DNA from: an uncultured bacterium
GTDB lineage: Bacteria; Pseudomonadota; Gammaproteobacteria; Burkholderiales; Burkholderiaceae_C
DNA: 45,556 nucleotides
Direction: 5' to 3'
Assembly: GCA_903830565.1 (NCBI GenBank)
Contig: CAIKUF010000159.1
Location: 1-45,556 of the forward strand
Part shown: piece by piece, positions 16,386 through 29,651 of the stretch
Layout: each line of letters begins with the position of its first letter
Numbering within the stretch: the first letter of the stretch is position 1
Program-made: the position numbers and the translations under genes
The notes under the pieces: generated by a model
The model's database searches: none
The model's input: only the letters and a program-made list of their open reading frames with translations
Told to the model about the DNA's origin: nothing

Positions 16386-17198
16386 CTATGCCTCGACGCT
16401 GTCGAGCAGGTGCTGCAGACCGACCGGATCGGTGATCTGGATCTGGCGCTGGCGAACGAACAACAGGCCATTGGCCTGGAACTTCGAGAACGTGCGGCTG
16501 ACGGTCTCGAGCTTGAGGCCGAGATAGCTGCCGATCTCCTCGCGGCTCATGCGCAGGACCAGCGCCGATGCCGAAAAGCCGCGCTCGCGCAGGCGGTGCG
16601 CCAGATTGAGCAGGAATGCCGCGACGCGCTCCTCGGCATGCATGCTGCCCAGCAACAGCATCACACCATGGTCGCGCACGATCTCGCGGCTCAATGCCTT
16701 GTGGAGTTGCCTCTGCAGCGAGTGAACATCGCGCGCGACGGCTTCGAGTTCGCCATAAGGGATCACGCACACCTGCGAGTCCTCGATCGCCATCGCTTCG
16801 ACTTGGTGGCGACCGGTGCCGATGCCGTCCAGGCCGATCAGTTCGCCGCCCATCTGGAAGCCCGTCACCTGGTCGCGCCCATCCTTGGACGACACGAAGG
16901 TCTTGAAAAACCCCGTCCAGATGGCGTAGATGGCGTCGAAGCGGTCGCCAGCACGGAACAGCGATGCGCCGCGCGACAGCTTGCGCCGCTCGGCCACCAT
17001 CCGCAGATCGATCAGATCGAACTCGGCCGCTGTCAACCCGACCGGCAGGCAGATCTCGCGCAGATGGCAACTCGAACACGCCACCTTGCTGGGCACCGCG
17101 TGCAGGGGGGCAACGACCGTCTCGTACGCGTGCGCAGCCTCGATGAACGAAGCAGCCTTCATGAGCCTGTCGATTTCCATGGGCAGGATGATATTCAT
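16386..17198 (-). CDS. fnr: FNR-family oxygen-sensing transcription regulator
   Basis: This is a Crp/Fnr-family regulator of 270 residues. Four cysteines match the [4Fe-4S] ligands of E. coli FNR: C41-X2-C44-X5-C50 in the N-terminal loop and C144 in the sensor barrel. The recognition helix has E231, S234 and R235 (LKLETVSRTF), the residue set that reads TTGAT-N4-ATCAA half-sites. It should dimerise and bind DNA without oxygen and lose the cluster in air. I start at ATG 17198 (MNIILPMEID); an in-frame codon at 17273 would overlap the lutA start. It is divergent from lutA with 74 bases between them. Nearby candidate targets are frdCAB and rubrerythrin-nifJ. Confidence 0.92.
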   Translation of the reverse strand: MNIILPMEIDRLMKAASFIEAAHAYETVVAPLHAVPSKVACSSCHLREICLPVGLTAAEFDLIDLRMVAERRKLSRGASLFRAGDRFDAIYAIWTGFFKTFVSSKDGRDQVTGFQMGGELIGLDGIGTGRHQVEAMAIEDSQVCVIPYGELEAVARDVHSLQRQLHKALSREIVRDHGVMLLLGSMHAEERVAAFLLNLAHRLRERGFSASALVLRMSREEIGSYLGLKLETVSRTFSKFQANGLLFVRQRQIQITDPVGLQHLLDSVEA

Positions 17199-17272
17199 CC
17201 GCTCAGTCCGCCCTGACAATGAGGACATGTCGGCCAGCCTGCTAGAGTGCGGGCAACCTGCCTGGAGTTGCA

Positions 17273-18028
17273 ATGCGTGTGGGATTGTTCGTCACCTGTC
17301 TGGCCGACCTGATGCGCCCGAGCGTGGCCTTCGCGGCAGTCAAGCTGCTCGAAGACGCTGGCTGCAGCGTCGAGGTGCCCGAAAGCCAGACCTGCTGCGG
17401 GCAGCCGGCGCTGAACAGCGGCGACAGCGTGGACGCGCGGGCGATCGCCAAGCAGGTCATCGCAAGCTTCGAAGGCTTCGACTACGTCGTCGGCCCGTCG
17501 GGCTCGTGCATGGGCACATTGCGCTGCGACTACCCCGCGCTGTTTGCCGACGAGCCCGCGTGGCGCCTGCGCGCCGAAGACCTGGCGCGGCGCAGCCACG
17601 AGTTGCTGAGCTTCCTCGTCGACGTGATGCACATCGAGCGTGTCGCCGCGCGCTACGACGGCAAGGTCACCTACCACGACAGCTGCGCCGGCCTGCGCGA
17701 ACTCGGCGTGCGCGAGCAGCCGCGCAAGCTGCTCGCCGGCGTGGCGGGCCTAGAACTCGTCGAGATGCAGGGTACCGAGGAGTGCTGCGGCTTCGGCGGC
17801 ACCTTCTGCGTCAAGTACCCTGAGATCTCGACCAAGATGGTCGACGACAAGATCGCCCACATCGAAGCCAGCGGCGCCAGCGCCGTGCTCGGCGGCGACC
17901 TCGGCTGCCTGCTCAACATCGCCGGGCGCATCCGGCGGCGCGGCCTGCCGGTGCGGGTGTTGCACACCGCCGAACTGCTGGCAGGGATGGGCGGCGAGCC
18001 CTCGATCGGCGAGCCACAAGAGCCATGA
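17273..18028 (+). CDS. lutA: Lactate utilization protein A (CCG-domain Fe-S oxidoreductase)
   Basis: This is one of three subunits of the LutABC L-lactate oxidising complex. The 251-residue protein has two cysteine-rich CCG modules, seen as SQTCCGQPALNSG near residue 40 and TEECCGFGGTFCVKYP near 165, with further cysteines at VTCLAD and SGSCMG. TGGAG lies 5 bases before the ATG. The gene overlaps lutB by ATGA. In Bacillus and Campylobacter the LutABC set converts lactate to pyruvate, and here pyruvate could feed the nearby pyruvate:ferredoxin oxidoreductase. Glycolate oxidase GlcF is a relative, but the partners LutB and LutC decide the call. Confidence 0.9.
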   Translation: MRVGLFVTCLADLMRPSVAFAAVKLLEDAGCSVEVPESQTCCGQPALNSGDSVDARAIAKQVIASFEGFDYVVGPSGSCMGTLRCDYPALFADEPAWRLRAEDLARRSHELLSFLVDVMHIERVAARYDGKVTYHDSCAGLRELGVREQPRKLLAGVAGLELVEMQGTEECCGFGGTFCVKYPEISTKMVDDKIAHIEASGASAVLGGDLGCLLNIAGRIRRRGLPVRVLHTAELLAGMGGEPSIGEPQEP

Positions 18029-19452
18029 TGCGAATGAGCGGCCCCTCCTTCGCCCAGCGCACGCGGATCGCGATCCACGACCAGCGTCTGCAGGGGGCGC
18101 TGGCCAACGCGAGCAGCGGCCTCGCGGCCAAGCGCGCCGCACAAAAGGCTGCGCTGCCCGAATTCGAAGCGCTGCGAGAGCGGGCGCGCGAAGTCAAGGA
18201 ACACGTTCTCGCCCACCTCGACGGCTACCTCGAACGCTATGAAGCCGAGGTCACGCGCCACGGCGGCCAGGTGCACTGGGCATCGACCGCCGAAGACGCG
18301 CGCAACATCATCCTCGAGATCTGCCGCCAGGCCGACGCCAAGACCATCACCAAGGGCAAGTCGATGGTCAGCGAGGAGATCGCCCTCAACGCCGCGCTGG
18401 AGGCGCAGGGCTACGAGGTGATCGAGACCGACCTTGGCGAGTACATCATCCAGCTCGCGAAGGAGCCGCCCAGCCACATCATCATGCCGGCGGTGCACAA
18501 GACGCGCGAGCAGGTCGGCGACCTGTTCGCCGAGCACCACCGGCCGCTCGGCTATGCGAAGCACCTGACCGACATCGGCGAGATGGTGAACGAGGCGCGG
18601 CAGGTGCTGCGCGGGCACTACTTTCGTGCCGACGTCGGCATCACCGGCGGCAACTTCCTGATCGCCGAGACGGGCTCGAGCGTCATCGTCACCAACGAGG
18701 GCAACGGCGACCTCACGCAGACGCTGGCGCGGGTGCACATCGTCACCGCCGGCATCGAGCGCGTGGTGCCGACGCTGGACGACGCGCAGACCTTCCTGCG
18801 CCTGCTCGCGCGCAGCGCCACCGGCCAGGAGATCACCAGCTACACGACTCTGAGCACCGGCCCGCGCCGCGCGGACGACCTCGACGGCCCGCAGGAATAC
18901 CACGTCGTGCTGGTCGACAACGGGCGCTCGAAGATGCTCGGCGGGCCGTTTCGCGAGATGCTGCGCTGCATACGCTGCGGCGCCTGCCTGAACCACTGCC
19001 CGGTCTACAGCGCGATCGGCGGCCACGCCTACGGCTGGGTCTACCCCGGCCCGATGGGCTCGGTGCTGACGCCCATCATCAACGGCATGGCCGCCGGCTA
19101 CGACCTGCCCAACGCGTGCACGCTCAACGGCCGTTGCCAGACCGTGTGCCCGGTCAAGATTCCGCTGCCGGGCCTGCTGCGCGAGCTGCGCCGCCAGCAG
19201 TTCGAGGACGGGCTGACGCCACGCACGATCCGCTTCGCGCTCAAGGCATGGGCCATGCTCGCCAGGCGGCCACGCCTGTACCACCTGAAGATGCGCTTGG
19301 CGATCGGCCTGCTGAGCCGCATCGGGCGCAGCCGCGGCGTGCTCTCGCGCCTGCCGCTCGTCGGCGGCTGGACCGACACCCGTGACCTGCCCGCGCCGCA
19401 AGGCGGCACCTTCCAGCAGGCCTGGCGCGCTCGCAAGGGGGGGCGTTCATGA
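18025..19452 (+). CDS. lutB: Lactate utilization protein B (Fe-S and LUD domains)
   Basis: This 475-residue subunit has an N-terminal LUD domain (about residues 70-295, with KGKSMVSEEIALN and TGGNFLIAETGSSVIVTNEG) and a ferredoxin-like part. The first cluster is C315-X2-C318-X2-C321-X3-C325. The second motif reads CTLNGRCQTVCPVKIP, with C365, C371 and C375; the position that is Cys in the E. coli YkgF motif as I remember it is N368 here. Whether C365 takes its place cannot be decided from sequence. A C-terminal tail of about 70 residues follows. ATGA overlaps with both lutA and lutC indicate one tightly coupled operon. Confidence 0.92.
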   Translation: MMRMSGPSFAQRTRIAIHDQRLQGALANASSGLAAKRAAQKAALPEFEALRERAREVKEHVLAHLDGYLERYEAEVTRHGGQVHWASTAEDARNIILEICRQADAKTITKGKSMVSEEIALNAALEAQGYEVIETDLGEYIIQLAKEPPSHIIMPAVHKTREQVGDLFAEHHRPLGYAKHLTDIGEMVNEARQVLRGHYFRADVGITGGNFLIAETGSSVIVTNEGNGDLTQTLARVHIVTAGIERVVPTLDDAQTFLRLLARSATGQEITSYTTLSTGPRRADDLDGPQEYHVVLVDNGRSKMLGGPFREMLRCIRCGACLNHCPVYSAIGGHAYGWVYPGPMGSVLTPIINGMAAGYDLPNACTLNGRCQTVCPVKIPLPGLLRELRRQQFEDGLTPRTIRFALKAWAMLARRPRLYHLKMRLAIGLLSRIGRSRGVLSRLPLVGGWTDTRDLPAPQGGTFQQAWRARKGGRS

Positions 19453-20138
19453 GGCCGCCGGGCCGCCCCAAGGGCGAATACCGGAGTGCGCAGCACGAAG
19501 GCACCCGGATGAGCAGCGGCCGCGAACGCGTTCTCGCCGACATTCGCCGCGCGCTCGGGCGCGACGGGCTGGGCCTCGCCGCGATACCTCCGCTGCCGGG
19601 CACTGCTCCGCGGCCGGCCTTCGAGGGCGACCTCGTCGATCGCTTCGCCGCCAAGATGATCGAGAAGTCGGCCACGCTGGAGCGCATCGCGTCGCTGGCC
19701 GACGTCGGCGAGGCCGCGACGCGCTTCATCTCGGCTTACGGCGCTGCGCATAGGCTTTGCGTGTCACCCGCTCTGGCCGACATCGCCTGGCCGCCTGGCC
19801 TCACGATCCACGTCGGCGCCGCCGGGCGTGACGAGCAGACCAGCGTCACCCCCTGCTTCGCCGCGGTCGCCGAAGCGGGCGCGATCGTCGCGCTGTCGGG
19901 GCCTAACACACCGAGTACACTGAATTTCGTGCCCGAGAACCACATCGTGATCGTTCGCGTGGGCCAGGTCGTGCGGCACTTCGAGGACGCCTGGGCGCAG
20001 TGGCGCGCGTCGGGGCTGCCGATGCCGCGCACGCTGAACGTGATCTCCGGGCCGTCGCGCACGGCCGACATCGAGCAGACCATCCAGCTCGGCGCGCACG
20101 GCCCGCGGCGGCTGCACATCCTGCTCGTGAGCGCCTGA
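19449..20138 (+). CDS. lutC: Lactate utilization protein C (LUD domain)
   Basis: This is the third LutABC subunit, a 229-residue LUD-domain protein. Typical segments are AGAIVALSGPNTPSTLNFVP and a C-terminal SGPSRTADIEQTIQLGAHGP, the family signature. Two starts are possible. ATG 19449 overlaps the lutB stop as ATGA. ATG 19509 has GAAGG upstream and begins with MSSGRERVLADIRRAL, which looks more like the family's N-terminus and gives 209 residues. I report the longer form because of the overlap, but the shorter one may be the real protein. It completes the lactate-to-pyruvate complex whose electrons would enter the quinone pool. Confidence 0.9.
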   Translation: MRPPGRPKGEYRSAQHEGTRMSSGRERVLADIRRALGRDGLGLAAIPPLPGTAPRPAFEGDLVDRFAAKMIEKSATLERIASLADVGEAATRFISAYGAAHRLCVSPALADIAWPPGLTIHVGAAGRDEQTSVTPCFAAVAEAGAIVALSGPNTPSTLNFVPENHIVIVRVGQVVRHFEDAWAQWRASGLPMPRTLNVISGPSRTADIEQTIQLGAHGPRRLHILLVSA

Positions 20139-20227
20139 CGGCCCGGCCTCCCCTGGGTATTCCCGTTTGATCTGGGCGGCGCGGCAGGCGACAGTCGCGC
20201 TTCACCAACCTGCTTTCGGGAACCGCC

Positions 20228-21907
20228 ATGCCAAGCCCCAAACTGATCCTCGACTACGTCTACGACCACGAGGCCGCGCACCCGGACAAGGTCTACCTCA
20301 CGCAGCCGATAGGTGGCGGCCGGGTGGTCGACTACACCTGGGCGCAGACGCTGGGCGAGGCGCGGCGCATGGCGGCGCATCTGCGCAGCCTCCCGCTCGC
20401 ACCCGGCTCGCGGGTGGCCATCCTGACAAAGAACTGCGCCCACTTCTTCATCGCCGAGCTGGCGATCTGGATGGCCGGCTGCACGACGGTTGCCGTGTTC
20501 GCCACCGAGACCGCCGACAACGTGCGCTTCGTTCTCGAGCACAGCGAAGCGAGCCTGCTCTTCGTGGGCAAGCTCGACAACTGGAGCCATCAGGCGGCGG
20601 GCATACCGGCGGGCCTGCCATGCATCGCCTTCCCGCTCGCGCCGCGCACCGACTTCGACACCTGGGACGCCATCGTCGCCCGCACCGCGCCGCTCGCCGG
20701 CCGCCCGGCGCGCGCGCCCGATGACCTGGCGATGCTGATTTACACCTCGGGCTCGACCGGGCAGCCCAAGGGCGTGATGCTCGGCTTCGAGGCGGTCACC
20801 CGCGCCAGCGAAGGCATCTCCGCCGACATTCGCCAGCGCCTGGGCACCGGCTTCGAGAGCCGCGGCCTCTCCTACCTGCCGCTGGCGCACAGCTTCGAAC
20901 GCGCGTGGGTGGAGTGCGCGTCGTTCGTCGACGGCGAAGGGCGCATCTACTTCACCGAGTCGCTGGAGACCTTCGTCGAAGACCTGAAGCGCGCGCGCCC
21001 GACGACCTTCATCTCGGTGCCGCGCCTGTGGCTCAAGTTCCAGCAGGGCGTGTTCGCGAAGATGCCGCCGGCCCGGCTCGAGCTACTGCTGAAGATCCCG
21101 TTCCTCGGAACGCTCGTTCGCCGCAAGATCCTGGCCGGGCTCGGGCTTGACGCGGTGCGGCTGGCCGGCAGCGGCTCGGCACCGATCCCGGCCGAGCTGA
21201 TCGCCTGGTACCGGCGCCTGGGTCTGAACCTGATCGAGGGCTACGGCATGACGGAGGACTTCGCGTACTCGCACAACTCCACCGCCGCCACCCACGCACC
21301 AGGCTACGTGGGGCTGCCCCTGCCCGGCGTCCAGGTGCGCATCAGCTCGCAGGGCGAGGTGCTGATCAAGTCACCCGGGCGCCTGAGCGGCTACTACAAG
21401 CGACCCGACCTCGACGCCGAGAGCTTCACGGCAGACGGCTTCTTCCACACCGGCGACCTCGGCGAGAGGCGCGCCGATGGCCTGCTCAAGATCACCGGCC
21501 GCGCGAAGGAGATTTTCAAGACGGCCAAGGGCGAGTACGTGGCGCCGGCACCGATCGAGAACCGGTTGAATTCGCACCCGATGGTGGAACTCTCGCTCGT
21601 CTCCGGCGTCGCCCAGCCGGCCGCCTACGCGATGGTGGTGCTGGGGGAGGATCTTCGCCCGCGCGTCGGCGACCCGGCCGTGCGTGCCGAGGTCGAACGC
21701 GAACTCGGCCAGTTGCTCACCGACGTCAACGGCCAGCTCGCCGCGCACGAGAGGCTGCGCATGATCGTCGTCGCCCGCGAGCCGTGGACCATCGACAACG
21801 GCTGCCTGACGCCGACGATGAAGATCCGCCGCGGCACGATCGAGACCGTCGTGGCGCCCGAACTGGAGGGCTGGTACACCCGCACCGGTAACATCCAATG
21901 GGCCTAG
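20228..21907 (+). CDS. AMP-binding acyl-CoA synthetase (long-chain type)
   Basis: This 559-residue enzyme activates a carboxylic acid to its CoA thioester through an acyl-adenylate. The P-loop motif is YTSGSTGQPKGV near residue 174. The adenylate motif is EGYGMTEDFAYS near 335, and the hinge is GDLGERRADGLLKITGRAKE near 415. It most resembles the long-chain (FACL/AMP-dependent synthetase) branch, including an RLWLKFQQGV-type segment. It is 89 bases after lutC and probably has its own promoter; GGGA precedes the ATG. The next gene, a 2-hydroxyacyl-CoA-lyase-like enzyme, suggests the product might be a 2-hydroxyacyl-CoA, but substrate chain length is not readable. Confidence 0.88.
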   Translation: MPSPKLILDYVYDHEAAHPDKVYLTQPIGGGRVVDYTWAQTLGEARRMAAHLRSLPLAPGSRVAILTKNCAHFFIAELAIWMAGCTTVAVFATETADNVRFVLEHSEASLLFVGKLDNWSHQAAGIPAGLPCIAFPLAPRTDFDTWDAIVARTAPLAGRPARAPDDLAMLIYTSGSTGQPKGVMLGFEAVTRASEGISADIRQRLGTGFESRGLSYLPLAHSFERAWVECASFVDGEGRIYFTESLETFVEDLKRARPTTFISVPRLWLKFQQGVFAKMPPARLELLLKIPFLGTLVRRKILAGLGLDAVRLAGSGSAPIPAELIAWYRRLGLNLIEGYGMTEDFAYSHNSTAATHAPGYVGLPLPGVQVRISSQGEVLIKSPGRLSGYYKRPDLDAESFTADGFFHTGDLGERRADGLLKITGRAKEIFKTAKGEYVAPAPIENRLNSHPMVELSLVSGVAQPAAYAMVVLGEDLRPRVGDPAVRAEVERELGQLLTDVNGQLAAHERLRMIVVAREPWTIDNGCLTPTMKIRRGTIETVVAPELEGWYTRTGNIQWA

Positions 21908-22175
21908 GAGCCTGTCGGGCTTTGGGTTGGGTCCGCGCCGCGGCGAGTCGCGGAGCCAGACGAGGCGCCGACGAGGCCGTGTGGTCAGGCCACACAACGA
22001 GTCGGAAACAAAGGATGGCGCCGCGAATCGCCGCGGCCCGAAGGGTTGGGCCTGCAAGGGGGCGCATGCGTCGTTGCAAATGCTCGCCGGGTGGGCAACC
22101 CGGCTGCGCTTTGCGCCTAGCCTGCGCCCCCTTGCAGGCCCAACGCGATCCCAACCCAAAGCCCGACAGGCTCCT
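21906..22175. repeat. MITE-like element with perfect 26-bp terminal inverted repeats
   Basis: The ends 21906-21931 and 22150-22175 are exact inverted copies over 26 bases, beginning AGGAGCCTGTCGGGCTTT. Inside lies a second perfect 22-bp inverted repeat (22045-22066 with 22123-22144) and a small hairpin (22086-22092 with 22098-22104). There is no transposase and no credible gene within. The left end overlaps the stop codon of the acyl-CoA synthetase and the right end stops 5 bases before the next gene. No clear target-site duplication is visible. From memory, similar palindromes recur in Rubrivivax/Leptothrix-type genomes. In RNA the whole segment could fold into one long stem. Confidence 0.8.
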
Positions 22176-22180
22176 GGAGC

Positions 22181-23989
22181 GTGAGCGACAAGAAGTCGCC
22201 TGAACAAGCCCTGAACGACCCGGCCATGGACAAGAAGACCCACCGCTCCCGACACGGAGGCGACCGCGTCGCCCTGGCCCTGAAGGCGCACGGCGTGCGC
22301 TGCATCTTTACCTTGTGCGGCGGCCACATCTCGCCGATCCTGGCCGCCTCCAAGGCGCTGGGCATCCGCATCGTCGACGTGCGCGACGAAGCGACCGCGG
22401 TCTTCGCTGCCGACGCCACCGCGCGCCTGACGGGACTGCCGGGCGTGGCGGCAGTCACGGCCGGCCCGGGCATCACCAACACCATCACCGCGCTCAAGAA
22501 CGCGCAGCTCGCGCATTCGCCGGTGATCCTGATCGGCGGCGCGGCGCCGACGGCGCTGCAGGGGCGCGGCGCACTGCAGGATATCGACCAACGCCCGCTG
22601 GTCGAGCCGCACGTCAAGCTGTTTCGCAAGATTCGCCGCGTGCGCGACCTCGGCCCGGCGGTGGACGAGGCCTTCGCCGTCGCCCGCGCGGGCGTGCCGG
22701 GGCCGGTGTTCATCGAGTGCCCGGTCGACCTGCTCTACGACGAGAAAACCATCCGCGAGTGGTACACCGACGCAGCCGGCAAGGGCAGTTCGATCGCCGA
22801 CCGCTTGTTGCGCTTTTACCTGAACCGTCATGTCGCGCGCATGTTCGGCGGCAGCCAGGATTTCGCGCCGCCGGTGGTGCGCCTGGTCGACACGCCGCGT
22901 GCGGCGCAGGCCAACGTCAACGATGCACTGGCCGTGCTCGCCAAGGCCGAGCGGCCGCTGCTCGTCATCGGCAGCCAGGCCCTGGTCGCAGCCTCCGAGG
23001 CGGCGTCGCTCGCAGCGGCGGTCACGCGGCTGGGCATCCCGGTCTACCTATCGGGCATGGCGCGCGGCCTGCTGGGCCGCGACCATCCGCTGCAGATGCG
23101 CCACCAGCGCCGCAATGCCCTGCGCGAGGCCGATTGCGTGCTGCTGGCTGGCGTGCCGTGCGACTTCCGGCTCGACTACGGCAAGCACGTCCGTCGCAAC
23201 GCCAAGCTCATCGCTGCCAACCGCAGCGCCAAGGACGCACGATTGAACCGCAAGCCCGACATCGCCGCCATCGGCGACGCGGGCCTGTTCCTGCAACACC
23301 TGGCCAAGGAACAACCCTTGACCAGCGAGGCCGGCTCGCGCCACGCCGGCTGGATCGCCCAACTGCGCGCGCGCGACGCGCAGCGCGAAGCCGAGATCAC
23401 CACGCAGGCCAAGGCCGAGGGCGAATTCGTCAACCCGATTGCGCTCTTTCGCGCAATCGAGCAGGAGGCCGGCGAGGGCGCGATCTTCGTCGCCGACGGC
23501 GGGGACTTCGTCGCCACCGCGTCCTACGTGCTGCACCCGCGCGCGCCGCTGACCTGGCTCGACCCGGGCGCCTTCGGCACGCTGGGCGTCGGCGCGGGCT
23601 TCGCGCTCGGCGCCGCGCTGGCCAGGCCGGGCAGCGAAGTCTGGATCATCTTCGGCGACGGCGCCTGCGGCTACGGCCTCGCCGAGTTCGACACCTTCGT
23701 GCGCCACGGCATACCGGTCATCGCGATCGTCGGCAACGACGCCGGCTGGACGCAGATCGCGCGCGAGCAGGTCAAGATGCTGGGCGACGACGTGGGCACC
23801 GTGCTCGCCCACACCGACTATCACGACGTGGCGGCCGCCTTCGGTGCCGAGGGCATCCTCGTCAAGAGCCTGGCCAAGGTCCCGATCGCGCTCGCCCATG
23901 CGCGCGCCTTCGCGCGCAGCGGCAGGCCGGTGCTCGTGAACATCTGGCTCGACAAAACCGAGTTCCGCGAAGGCTCGCTCTCGATGTAG
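22181..23989 (+). CDS. ThDP-dependent enzyme, ILVBL/2-hydroxyacyl-CoA lyase 2-like
   Basis: This 602-residue protein is a full-length ThDP enzyme of the acetolactate synthase superfamily. E70 ([13 protein letters not shown]) is the likely cofactor-activating glutamate. The ThDP/Mg motif runs from G492-D493-G494 (FGDGACGYG) to N519-D520 ([10 protein letters not shown]). The segments [28 protein letters not shown] and TDYH match my memory of animal ILVBL (HACL2) very closely. HACL2 splits 2-hydroxyacyl-CoA into formyl-CoA and a shortened aldehyde. Acetolactate synthase is less likely because no small-subunit gene is adjacent. GTG 22181 is the longest start; ATG 22226 would remove 15 residues. 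The acyl-CoA synthetase upstream fits a CoA-ester substrate. Confidence 0.8.
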   Translation: MSDKKSPEQALNDPAMDKKTHRSRHGGDRVALALKAHGVRCIFTLCGGHISPILAASKALGIRIVDVRDEATAVFAADATARLTGLPGVAAVTAGPGITNTITALKNAQLAHSPVILIGGAAPTALQGRGALQDIDQRPLVEPHVKLFRKIRRVRDLGPAVDEAFAVARAGVPGPVFIECPVDLLYDEKTIREWYTDAAGKGSSIADRLLRFYLNRHVARMFGGSQDFAPPVVRLVDTPRAAQANVNDALAVLAKAERPLLVIGSQALVAASEAASLAAAVTRLGIPVYLSGMARGLLGRDHPLQMRHQRRNALREADCVLLAGVPCDFRLDYGKHVRRNAKLIAANRSAKDARLNRKPDIAAIGDAGLFLQHLAKEQPLTSEAGSRHAGWIAQLRARDAQREAEITTQAKAEGEFVNPIALFRAIEQEAGEGAIFVADGGDFVATASYVLHPRAPLTWLDPGAFGTLGVGAGFALGAALARPGSEVWIIFGDGACGYGLAEFDTFVRHGIPVIAIVGNDAGWTQIAREQVKMLGDDVGTVLAHTDYHDVAAAFGAEGILVKSLAKVPIALAHARAFARSGRPVLVNIWLDKTEFREGSLSM

Positions 23990-24002
23990 CGAGGCCGCGC
24001 GG

Positions 24003-27429
<3,427 letters not shown>

Positions 27430-27475
27430 GACACACGGCGTCGAACACTCTTGCGCGGGCCGAGCGCCGGGCCGC

Positions 27476-27600
27476 CATCGGCCAGAGGCCGATGGCCTTC
27501 GGCAGGCACAGCCAGTCCGCAGGGACTGGCTGTGTCCGGCCTCAGCTCGCCAAGCCGGCCCGCATCCCCTCGGGGGATCGGCCGACGTACTCGTCGGCCG
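27476..27600. repeat. Cluster of four stem-loops between kdsA and the DUF1330 gene
   Basis: Four hairpins follow one another: 27476-27483 with 27487-27494; a perfect 12-bp stem 27507-27518 with 27523-27534 and loop GCAG; 27564-27569 with 27573-27578; and 27579-27586 with 27593-27600. There is no T-run, so this is not a classic terminator. It looks like a composite of REP-type palindromes. The GAGGGG next to the last stem is also the likely ribosome binding site of the following gene, so folding could affect its translation. Confidence 0.7.
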
Positions 27601-27610
27601 AGGGGCTGTC

Positions 27611-27898
27611 ATGAGCGCGTACATCATCGCCAACGTCAAGGTCACCGACCCGGTGCAGTACGAGCAGTACAAGAAGTTCTCGTCGCTGGCGATGCAGGCA
27701 CACGGCGCCGAGGTCTGCGTTCGCGGCGGTGCGGTCGAAGTGCTCGAAGGCGACTGGCAGCCCGACCGCCTGGTCGTTCTGAAATTCGATAGCCTTGCCA
27801 AGGCCCGTGCCTTCTACGACTCCGCCGAATACGCCCTCGCCCGCGAAGCGCGCGCCGGCGCGGCGGTGATGCGGATGGTGATCGTCGAAGGCTCCTGA
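27611..27898 (+). CDS. DUF1330 family protein
   Basis: This 95-residue protein belongs to the DUF1330 dimeric alpha/beta-barrel family: AYIIANVKVTDPVQYEQYKK at the N-terminus, a VRGGAVEVLEGDW strand, then FDSLAKARAFYDSAEY and a C-terminal MVIVEG strand. The family is widespread and its function is not established. It lies between kdsA and eno on the same strand, behind the hairpin cluster, with GAGGGG before the ATG. Nothing in the sequence ties it to lipopolysaccharide or glycolysis beyond position. Confidence 0.88.
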   Translation: MSAYIIANVKVTDPVQYEQYKKFSSLAMQAHGAEVCVRGGAVEVLEGDWQPDRLVVLKFDSLAKARAFYDSAEYALAREARAGAAVMRMVIVEGS

Positions 27899-29236
<1,338 letters not shown>

Positions 29237-29279
29237 TGCGGATTCGCATCACCATCAGGCCGTGCGTGCGGGAGGCGAC

Positions 29280-29597
29280 ATGAGCGGCAACGAGCCTTCG
29301 AAGGCAGAGGACAAGCCGTCGTACCAATGGGTCTTCATCGGTATGGCGATGATGATGTTGGCCGGCGTCGGCGTCGCCTACTACCCGTTCTTCCTCGCCA
29401 CGCGGCAGGTGCAGACGTTCTGCAAGGAGCTTCCCGCGGGCGCATCCATCGAGGTCGTGCGCGCCCGTGCCGCGGAGGTGGGCTACGAGGTTTCGCCGAT
29501 CGAGGGCGGCCATGCCCTCCTCGAAGACCCGCTGTCCTACGGCCGCCGCACCTGCAATCTTCGCTTCGGCGCGCAGGGGTTGCTGGGAGTGGAGTGA
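29280..29597 (+). CDS. Small single-pass membrane protein of unknown function
   Basis: This 105-residue protein has a short polar N-terminus, one membrane segment at about residues 15-37 (WVFIGMAMMMLAGVGVAYYP) and a soluble domain of about 65 residues with two cysteines. I do not recognise the family. ATG 29280 is chosen because GGGAGG lies just upstream; an in-frame GTG at 29262 lacks such a site. It is 43 bases after eno, so it may be co-transcribed with it. The soluble part would most likely face the periplasm, which is an inference. Confidence 0.65.
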   Translation: MSGNEPSKAEDKPSYQWVFIGMAMMMLAGVGVAYYPFFLATRQVQTFCKELPAGASIEVVRARAAEVGYEVSPIEGGHALLEDPLSYGRRTCNLRFGAQGLLGVE

Positions 29598-29651
29598 CCG
29601 GTGGCTGCGCGGCACTATCGTCATTGGGCTGCAGTAGCGGCCGGCCGCACC

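Noticed and set aside
1-17198. Complete reductive TCA cycle locus
   Set aside because: No ATP-citrate lyase, citryl-CoA genes or other cycle enzymes are in the window, so only individual steps are supported.
22045-22144. Small protein genes inside the 270-bp inverted-repeat element
   Set aside because: Open frames exist on both strands, but they simply read the palindrome and have no start signals; the symmetric structure explains the sequence better.
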